A stretch of DNA of 64,000 bases, taken from positions 51,196,421-51,260,420 of the forward strand of contig JAHLJT010003656.1 in assembly GCA_031308135.1 (NCBI GenBank), read 5' to 3'. The DNA comes from Acheta domesticus. Lineage: Eukaryota; Arthropoda; Insecta; Orthoptera; Gryllidae. Of the stretch, positions 55,699 through 64,000 are shown piece after piece. Position 1 is the stretch's first letter; every line of letters starts with the position of its first letter. The position numbers and the translations under genes were made by a program. The notes under the pieces were generated by a model. It was not told the DNA's origin. It saw only the letters and a list, made by a program, of their open reading frames with translations, and made no database searches.

Positions 55699-58600
55699 AG
55701 CTAAAAATTTTACAATGGAATATGAACGGTTTTCACACCAGATATGAATTTCATCAGAAGATTCTACAAGATGACAACTATGACATACTGTGCATCCAGG
55801 AAACCAATTCCAAAAATAAGTACCATTTCAATATTAAAGGTTATCAATGTTTTTATAAAAACAGATTGGTTTGTGCAAATGCCAGTGGCGGTGTTGCGAT
55901 CTATGTTCATAACTCGATCAAATGTAGTGAATGCGCCATTACAAGTGACCTAGAAGTATGTGTGATACAACTGTATATTGGCGGTAGTAACTTTCATCTG
56001 TGTAATGCATACATTCCAAATGCGTTTCAACTAGAATATCGCCACCTAGACAATTTACTCTCACAAATATCAGGTGCGGTACTGATAGTCGGTGATTTAA
56101 TAATCACAATTTGATTTGGGGATCAGGCAGAACGGATCGTAGAGGAAAACTTGTTGATGATTTTGTGAATAATGAAGATTTAATGGTCTTGAACGACTGC
56201 AGAAAATCTACATACTTCAACGTGGGTAGCGGAAACTCAACGTGTATCGACCTAAGTATCTGCATTCCAACTTTAGTGAGATATCTGAAATGGAATGTGA
56301 TGGAGGACCTTCACTACAGTGATCATTTCCCCATAACATTGACATGAGAATTCTATTACTGCTGAGGATATCTATATACCCAGATGGATATTTAAAAAGA
56401 CCAACTGGAAGTCGTACCAAGACATCATTGCAGTCAAAGTTCAGAAGCTTAAGAAATTAAACATCGACGATTCAGTACAAATAAATGACATTCTGAGCAA
56501 CTTTACAGAACTTATACTGTCTACAGCAGAGGTTACTATACCCAAAACAAAAAATGCTAAAAGTAAAAAGAAACAACCTTGGTGGACAAAGGAATGTGAA
56601 GAAGCGGTTATGAATTACAAGCATTGGTTCAATGTATTCAAGAAACATAAAACAAATGAAAATCAATTCAGGTTTAAGTCAGCACGATCCAGGGCTAGAA
56701 GAACCATAAAAGAATCCAAGAGGACCTGCTGGAAGGAATACATATCATCCTTAAACAGTAAACTGAACTACATGGAGGCATGGAAGCAAATAAACACCAT
56801 TGATGGAAAATACAGAACAAATTACCCGAAGTTTATATACATGTCAGAGGGTCAAGTTATTGAAGACCCGTTCGACATTGCGAATAGCTTTGGAAAGTGT
56901 TTCGCGTTTAATTCTAGTGATAAGAACCTTGCAGATGGCTTCATGAAACATAAAGAAGAAACTGAGAGATCTCCCCTAAACCTTGAAGAAGATGAAATAG
57001 ATGATTCTAAACAACTGAATGCACCCATTACGTTTCGAGAACTTAAGGTCAATATACGTAAATTAAAAGACACCAGCGCCGGCCCTGACGGAATACCTAA
57101 CATATTTATCCGTATGCTCCCTGAAGAAGCTATCAGTGTCCTTTTAGACATTTACAATTATTTATATTTAAACAATGTTTTCCCACAAAAATGGTCAGAA
57201 GCAGTTATTGTTCCAATTCACAAACCTGGTAAGAACAAATTTTCAATAGACAGCTACAGACCAATTGCCTTAACTTGTTGCCTGTGTAAATTACTTGAGA
57301 AGGTTGTGAACCACAGACTTAAATGGTACCTAGAAAAACATCAGATAATATCACCCCATCAAAGTGGTTTCCGTACGAACCGATCTGCTTTAGACAGCAT
57401 TGCAGTAATCGAGAGCAGCATCTACAATGGATTCGCCAATAATATGTTCACAGTGTTACTAAGCCTCGACATCGAAAAGGCATATGAGATGGTCTGGCGC
57501 AGACGTATCACGGACACAACTACGAAACATGGAATTAAAGGCAACATAGCTAAGTTCGTGTATAACTTCATTAAGGTCATTAATAAAGAAAGGTACATTA
57601 ATGTCAGAGTGAGAGGATCCTTATCAGAGATATATATGTTGGCAAATGGAGTACCGCAGGGCTCTGTGCTTAGTGTGACCTTGTTTCTGTTGATAATAAA
57701 TGAACTTCAGACCAAAATCAAATCACCTGCGATAGTCAACATGTACGCGGACGACTGTAATATATGCATTATAGGTAAACACCTGTCATCAATAGCAGTT
57801 ATAGCTCAAAACATCTTCTAGACACCATTCTCGTATTCTCCACTGAAGTTGGTCTAAAATTCTCGAAGACGAAATCCACATTCATCATTTTTTCCAGGAA
57901 ACGATCCACTGAGAAGACTCTATCCTTAAACCTGGGTGAACATAAGATAAAGCAATGTGAAACCTTAAAAGTCTTAGGCCTAACACTTGACGAAAGGCTA
58001 TCCTGGATACCTCACATTAAAAACTTGAAAGTGGTATGCACCAAGACTAAACTTGATGAAAATCATAAGCCACTCAGCATGGGGGGCCGACTATACAGTG
58101 CTTAGAAGAACATACCAGGCATTGATCAGAGCTAAAATGGATTATGGCAGTATATTCTACGATGCTGCAAATAAGAATATTGAAAGAATACTCGACCCAT
58201 CAATAACACTGGTGTCAGACTGACATGCGGAGCATATAGAACAAGTCCGGTAATAAGCATGTTACAGGAAGCTAAATTACCTCCCCTGGATAAAAGAAGA
58301 AGAAATATAGTTGTAGGATATATAATAAAAATACAGCTAACTGTGGCAACCCAATGAATCAAATTTACCAGTTTACATGCAGACACAGGAAAAAATTATG
58401 CTTCAAAAAGAAACTACCAAAACCTTTATGGGCTATACAAAATACGCACGATATCAGAAAACATTCCCCCACTTAAACCTATCAGTGTTACTGACTATGC
58501 ACCGTGGACTATGCAGGACATTAAAGCTGTGGAACTGGCAAACAATTCTAAGACGACAAAAACTCACAATCAAGAGATAATTCCATTGCGGGTTCACGGG

Positions 58601-59575
58601 TTTTGGTCCAAAAAATAACGTATTCTAGTTTGCCGACGTTTCGGAGTTTATTATAGCTCCATCTTCAGGGCTGGACAAGTTTTCACAACAGAATGAATCA
58701 CGAGAGAATCAAGAGATAAAGAGCCAGAATAGGAGAAGAAATCGCCAAATATCAGAACTACGACAAAGTATACACAGATGGCTCGAAGAGCAGCAACTTG
58801 GTGGGATGTGCCGCTGTAACGCCAACAAGAGTAATTTCAAGCAAACTGCCCGACAAGTACTCCGTTTTGTCCAGCGAGTTATAAGCCATCATCACAGCAT
58901 TAGACTACATTCTTGAAGACGGTGAACATAAATATCTGATAGTAACAAACTCCAAATTGGCTCTATCAACTATTGGAAATGCGTTCTATTCAGGATATCT
59001 GCTAGCTTTAGACACGGTTAGCATGTTAAGAAATTCCCACATTAAAGGAAAAGAGATTTTCCGGATGGATTTTTGGATGGATTCCAGCTCATGTGGGTAT
59101 CAGTGAAAATGAGCTGGCAGACAGATCCGTAAAAGAGGCATCACAACTTGAGGAAAGAAGTAACCTTCCCGTAATACCAGAAGACTATCACGCCCACATA
59201 AAGAGAAATCTACAAGAATTGGACAGGCAGGAATGGAATAATAATGCTCGCTGCAAACTAAGAAGTGTCTTCTAATATGATTTATACAATCCGGCCACAT
59301 CCTTCTGTAGAGATGACCAGATTGTGTTATCCAGATACAGAATAGGTCATACTAAGCTCACTCATGTCAACCTGATCACCGGGAATTTGACTGTAATGTG
59401 TAATGTGTGTAATGTTTCAATGTGTATTAACCATTTATTTTTGTGCCCCAGGTTTGAGGCTGACCGGCTGAGACATGGTGTAAATAATGATATGAAAATA
59501 ATGCTAAACGACAAAGAAAAATGCAGTCGATTTGTTAATTTTTTGAAGGTCATTAATTTGTACAAAGAAATTTAA
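55695..59575 (+). pseudogene. LINE ORF2: endonuclease, reverse transcriptase, RNase H
   Basis: The endonuclease starts KILQWNMNGFHTR, with DILCIQETNSK and, after a frameshift near 56110, ending HYSDHFPITL. The reverse transcriptase (56610-57821) has KDTSAGPDGIPN, DSYRPIALTCCLCKLLEK, HQSGFRTNRSALDSI, LSLDIEKAYEMVW, NGVPQGSVLS and MYADDCNICI, so the catalytic Asp residues are kept. Further frames give the thumb, and RNase H near 58760-59140 has VYTDGSK, then LSSEL, VTNSKLALS (TDS changed to TNS) and an ISENELADRSVKEA end. Several frameshifts and stops after 57821 kill it. A 126-bp insertion splits the linker before RNase H. Confidence 0.85.
58581..58706 (-). repeat. 126-bp retro-type insertion with hammerhead-like core
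   Basis: The insertion is flanked by AATCAAGAGATAA at 58568-58580 and 58707-58719, a 13-bp duplication. On the minus strand it has CTGAAGA (fits CUGANGA), then GGAG...CTCC, then GAAACG, then CGTT, and GTCCA/TGGAC segments on the two sides able to pair as stem I. That is the order of a type I hammerhead ribozyme. One unpaired U after CUGAAGA is non-canonical. Such motifs occur in Penelope-like elements and retrozymes; self-cleavage here is not shown. Confidence 0.45.
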
Positions 59576-61631
59576 AAATGTATAAATTATTAAAAATTGT
59601 GTATGTTGTTAATATGTCTGTTGCTAATAACCTCAGCAGTTGATGCGACATAAAATAAATAAAATAAAATAAAATAAAATAAATTTATTTAATCTTCATA
59701 CGAAGAGAAAGTTACATCGTACGCAGGAAAACACTCAAAGCCGAGTCCTGGTAACGAAAATGTGGATAAATCCTGTTGCTGTGTAGTAAATTACTTCCTG
59801 TAACTCGTGGTGTAGCCAGAATCCATGTTTTGTAGGCCCTTAATACCGAAAAATTAACTGACGGAAAAACGTCTGTCCGTGTCTCTGGTGTATGTGAACA
59901 ACACTAGCGTTTACACTGCGTACAAATTTTTCCAAACTGAAAAAAACAACAAAAAACAGCAGTCGATCTACTGTCAGTCGAAGCTCTGCAATTTTCAAAA
60001 ACATGCTTTTTTTTGGAGACACATTACACGAATCCCCCCGGATATTTTAAAAATTTGCTCAAATATGGCTCCAAATTTTTTCTTTACATTTCTCGTAAAA
60101 ATGGAATAAAATACACATGGCTTAGGTCCGATTTCACTGATAACTGTGAATTTTCGAATATTGCAAAAGATTCAATTTTTCCGGCGTTTCCTAGAACTAC
60201 AATATTCACGATAGAGATTTTTCCTTTCTAAGAAATTTGTTGTACATAATTAGTTCTTTCACTAAGGTCATGCAATTTTTTAAAACAATTTTTGTAGTTT
60301 TGGCGCAATCTTGTGTGCAATATATGCAACTTTAAAAGATAACAAAGAAAAATTTTTTCAAAACCGGCTCCATATTTTTCTTTAAACTTTTGGTAGGGAT
60401 AGTGCGAAATGTACTTTAAGAGATGACATAAACGCTATTTTGCTCTATTCTTTTGTTGTTGCGAAAATAACACAAATGAAACTTTTTGAATAGCCTGTCA
60501 CGTCGTTATTATTTACATCATCGGCGATTTGTTCACATTATTAGATTGATGAGCACATGTGCTTTAAATTATATCATTTAAAGTTTTTCGAAAACTCAAA
60601 AAGTTTTCTTTGGAAATGAACTCGAAATTTCGCATTTTCAGAAACGCTTAAATGCCAATTTTTTCTGAAAAAATTCAATTTTTTTGTTAAAACTTTTTGT
60701 TCAAAGTTTTTGTACGTATAGCGTGAAATGCACCGTCTAAGGAAACAAAAAAATGTTTTGTTGTATTATTTTGTTATTGTTTTTCTTCAAAATTTACACA
60801 AATGTATTTTTTTGAATATTTCGCATGCCTTGTGTGCACATTTGCAGCGATTTTTAAACAGTATTGCATTTGTGAATGGAAGAGCTTAAAATATCTTAAA
60901 ATAAATTTTTTAAAAAAACTCTCAAGATTCCTGTGAAAAAGGGCTTCTTATTTTGCATTGACACAGACGCTTAAACACCCTTTTCTTAAAAATGGTTTCA
61001 AGTTTATGAATGAAAATTGTCGCAAAGAACAAGGTTTCAGTCTTCTTTAATATTCTAAAAGCAATATTTTGAATCTACCATTAGGAAACCGAAAAATTGA
61101 GAAAACCTAAAAATATGTTGGGTGCGTTAAATGGCAGGTGGCAAGATGGGGCAAGACCATAAAGCTAGCCCATGCCAACAAAATAGTAAATTTTACTACG
61201 ACAAAGTCCGAATAACTGGCCGAGACTATAGAAAATTGAAAACTAATACGGGAGTCTTGCCATTCGGTATTACCACTAGTTACTTTCTCGTGTACGTAGT
61301 TACACAAAGTTATGTAATGCTGCGGAAAATCTATTTCGAGATTTCACCGGAAGTACACGTTTTGGGGTCCCTGATACCGAAATGGTGTGTGTGTGTGTGT
61401 TTTGACATTTTAACGTCCGTTCGTCCGTCCATCTGTCTGTGTCTGCCTGTCTGGGCGTACGTGAACACCACTAGCGCCTAAACTATGTGTAGAATTTTTG
61501 CTCAACTGAATAAACCCCTGTCGATCTGGTCTGAGTCGAAGTTCTGCGATTTTCAAAAACATTCATTAATTTTTGGAGATACTTTATATTAAGCCCCAGG
61601 GACATTTTCAACATTTTCCCAACAATGTCAA

Positions 61632-62262
61632 CCAGGATAGGTGGCTTAGGGCATCAACTGATGTCACTACAATGCCTCTGACCGAGAGGTCCTAGGTTCG
61701 AGTCCCGACGGTGGCAGGATTTTCAACACTAGCTTGTCAGCTAGATGTAGAATTCAACCGATGTCTGGAGGAAAATTCTAGCGACCGGCTGCTCTGATTG
61801 GAAATTTTCCGTGGTTTCTCCGATCAACATCAAACGAATGCCGGAGCAATACCCTAACAAACGGACCGCGCGCGATATTTCCTTCCTCTTCCTTGTCCTA
61901 TCTTCACACACACACACTCTAACTTGCACATTACTACCATGTATGCTGGTAGACCAGTGGGAGGATTGTAACTTGTCTCGGCTGTGGGCGGTGCACTGCT
62001 GGTGGGAGATACCTTGTTAAGAAAGGACCCGGCAAGCCAACAGGTAAATCGGTCGGTGATTTAGAGCTTGTCCCGGTTGGGGTGGTGCCCCGCTGGTGGC
62101 AGATACCTGGTTGGGAAACCCCGCTAGTGGACGGAAGGTCGGCGCCGGATCTCGCCATTGGCATAGCGGGCAACATCTCTTCCATCTCACGATGAAATAA
62201 ACATGCATTGCACTTACGCGACTAATGACCACAGTAGTTGACGCGCCCGAAATCACTAACAA
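61632..62262 (+). mobile_element. tRNA-derived SINE
   Basis: The head has TGGCTTAGGG (A-box-like, 61642-61651) and GGTTCGAGTCC (perfect B box, 61695-61705) at tRNA-like spacing, so a pol III promoter is present. A body with CCGTGGTTTCTCCGATCAAC then ATCAAACGAATGCCGG follows. Comparison with the other copies of the host repeat shows that this segment interrupts it, leaving CCAACAATG on the left and CTAACAATC on the right as a possible short duplication. Internal duplication near 61980-62120 (GTGG.AGATACCTGGTT). Confidence 0.7.
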
Positions 62263-62756
62263 TCAATCAAAAATTACTCCAAATACTTTCCTTAAATTAA
62301 TTGTAAGGATAAGGTAAAATATACTAAAGGTGGCATAGGTCTTATTTTCATTGCTGACTCTGATTTTTGGAAAATTGCAAAAGTTCGAATTTTTTTCGGC
62401 GTCTTCCTACAACTACAAAATTTAAGATAGAGATTTTTCCTTAAAATTATATTTGTTCTCCATACTTAGTTCTTTCAATAAGGTCGTGCACATTTTTTTG
62501 AAATTTTTAGTAGTTTTCGCGCAATATTGAGTGCAATTTGTGCAATTTTTAAAAATTACAAGAACAAGATTTTCTCAAAATCAACTTCAATTTTTTTCTT
62601 TAAACTTTTGGAAAGGATAGTGCCTAATATGCTCTGAGATGACATAAACGCCATATTGCTCTATTCCTTTGTTTTTTCAAAAATTACAAAAATGTAATTC
62701 TTTGACTAGCTTTTCATTTCGTAATTATTTTCATTAACGGCGATTTGTTCACATTA

Positions 62757-62893
62757 GGGAGTTTTTTCCACCTCGAACGTTAAGTACTATCGATCTTCTG
62801 CGCATGCGCAGATGCACTAAAGTGATGCGAAACTTGCACTGCGAATGAGCAGAAGATCGATAGTATCTAACGTTCGAGGGTGCAAAAACTCCC
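62757..62893. mobile_element. 137-bp MITE with about 50-bp inverted ends
   Basis: GGGAGTTTTTTCCACCTCGA then ACGTTAAGTACTATCGATCT at the left is mirrored at the right end (AAAACTCCC). TA flanks both sides (62755-62756, 62894-62895), as for Tc1/mariner-type MITEs. It interrupts the AT-rich repeat, whose other copies lack it. Confidence 0.88.
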
Positions 62894-63670
62894 TACTATT
62901 ACATTTACGAGTACATGTGCTTTACATTATGTCTTAAAAGTTCCTCGACAACTCAGATGTTTTCTGTGAAAATGAACTAAAACTTCCGAATTTGCACAAA
63001 TTCTCAAACGCCATTTTCTCAAATTGCTTCTTCAAACTTTTCGTACGAATGCTATTTGCACTCTTTAAGTTAACATAAAATGAATTTGGCTGCATTTTTT
63101 TTATTTTTCAAAAAATAAATAAATGTATTTTTTAAGGGTCTCTCACGCCATTAATATTCACATTTCCAGAAATTTTATACATTATTACATTTGTGAGTAG
63201 AAGTGCCTTAAATGTCTCCAAATGAAGTTGTTCGAAAACTCGAAAGATCCTTGTGAAAATTCCCAAGCTTCCATTTTCGCATTTATAGTAACGCTTAAAC
63301 GCCATTTTCTTAAGAGTGGCTCCAAATTTATCAATGAAAATTGGTATATTGGACGAAGTTTTACTCTTCTTTAATATCCTAAAAGTAATATTTCGCATCT
63401 ACCATTAAGAAGCTGAAAAATGAGAAAAGTTCAAAAAATGTATTTTGGGCGGAAATAGATGTCAGCTGGCAAGAAGATGGGGCAAGATGGTAAAACTGGC
63501 CCAGACCAAAGACATTAGAATACTTTACTATGAGAAAGTATGTGCAATTTGTCCTAAAGTACGAAAACGTTTTAAAAATTCGATTCGGCTATTTTACTTG
63601 GAAAAGGGGATTAACCAGGTGAATTCTATCAAGGTGACAAACACCGTTTTCAAATGAAAAATCGAGTCGT

Positions 63671-64000
63671 AGGATAAAAGAGCTCTTGCGTTATCTCGAT
63701 TTGTTCTTTCCGGTAGTCAAATGGTAATGGAAGATCTTAGAAGTAAAATACATCTCAAATACGATGTGAGGAGATGGAATATGGGTGATATTTACGCAAT
63801 TAGTTCAATTTTTTTTTAAAAATCAGTACCAAAGCGGGATCGGTGTTTTGAGTGATACCTCAGACATTCTTATGATGGTATTCGAAGGAAGATTCGAAGG
63901 AATATGTGAATAAGATAGTAGTTTTATACTACTATTAAAGATGATACGAGACCGTTTGCCCCTATTACAGCATCGGAAAAAATATATTGAGATGCGAAGT
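63671..64000. other. Window edge, no feature
   Basis: No gene or repeat edge recognised beyond the end of the AT-rich repeat. Confidence 0.4.

Larger units (their letters stand above)
54227..59690 (+). mobile_element. Full-length but decayed I-like LINE with ORF1, EN, RT and RNase H
   Basis: An identical 12-bp duplication AATCTTCATACG flanks it (54215-54226 and 59691-59702). The 5' end starts with a GC-rich leader and the 3' end is (AAATA)n, so the copy runs from leader to tail (5464 bp). ORF1 has a CCHC knuckle; ORF2 has endonuclease, reverse transcriptase and RNase H. This domain set fits I-like/LOA-type LINEs. It landed within the AT-rich repeat block, splitting it. Confidence 0.9.
59703..63670 (-). 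repeat. AT-rich repeat family, right block
   Basis: Carries, mostly inverted, the blocks of the 50.9-54.2 kb region. The GTGAACA(A/C)CACTAGCG block recurs at 59893 and 61460, so the unit is about 1.57 kb. GGCAAGATGGGGCAAGA at 61139 and the related GGCAAGAAGATGGGGCAAGA at 63466 mark a second pair once the SINE and MITE are discounted. Before the LINE insertion this block was continuous with the left block. Confidence 0.75.

Noticed and set aside
61632..61712. A functional tRNA gene
   Set aside because: The A and B boxes are present but no cloverleaf or clear anticodon arm could be formed, and the sequence continues as a SINE body.

Overview
The window looks like nuclear DNA from a large, AT-rich, repeat-laden arthropod genome. 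The evidence is a spliced divergent ionotropic receptor (IR) gene with GC-rich exons, insect-style hAT, mariner, pogo and Helitron-like DNA elements, CR1/Jockey-like and I-like LINEs, and a tRNA-derived SINE. An insect is most likely; a cockroach- or termite-like polyneopteran is my inference and is not proven by the sequence.

Layout. 1-2.5 kb is AT-rich and featureless. 2.55-3.33 kb is a short hAT element with a perfect 8-bp target duplication. 3.54-13.55 kb is the surprise: a decayed block of bacterial and prophage genes on the + strand (RuvC-like nuclease, DNA methyltransferase, a Nu1-like small terminase present twice, a membrane protein, and an IS481-type transposase). It resembles gene sets of Rickettsiales/Wolbachia-type prophages. 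It is split by a 4.5-kb hAT element, which itself carries a LINE, so it sits in eukaryotic DNA. 15.4-19.2 kb holds two more CR1/Jockey-like LINE remnants, one with a 74-bp perfect palindrome.

The (TTA)n tail of the last LINE runs into a TAG array and then a 5.7-kb (CAGCGG)n array (19.37-25.07 kb). 25.1-33.7 kb is mixed: a CpG-rich stretch, a foldback element next to an R2-like reverse transcriptase remnant, and a possible Helitron. 33.73-33.88 kb (minus) may be a stray exon with one membrane span. 34.5-36.6 kb holds two related Helitron-like repeats.

37.73-48.02 kb is the main host gene: five exons that join in compatible phases to give a 1035-residue IR with signal peptide, S1/S2 ligand-binding lobes, pore region and three membrane segments. 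Its second exon carries thirteen 14-residue units (two heptads each), predicted to form a coiled coil in the extracellular part, which is unusual for an IR. Its introns hold a mariner, a pogo-like element and a repeat shared with 17.7 kb.

48.55-50.1 kb has a rearranged mariner with two inverted 5' ends beside a LINE ORF1 remnant. 50.9-54.2 and 59.7-63.7 kb carry copies of one AT-rich repeat family, largely in opposite orientations. A nearly complete I-like LINE (54.23-59.69 kb, 12-bp target duplication) inserted between them. That LINE contains a 126-bp insertion with a hammerhead-ribozyme-like core. No protein-coding system other than the IR appears intact.
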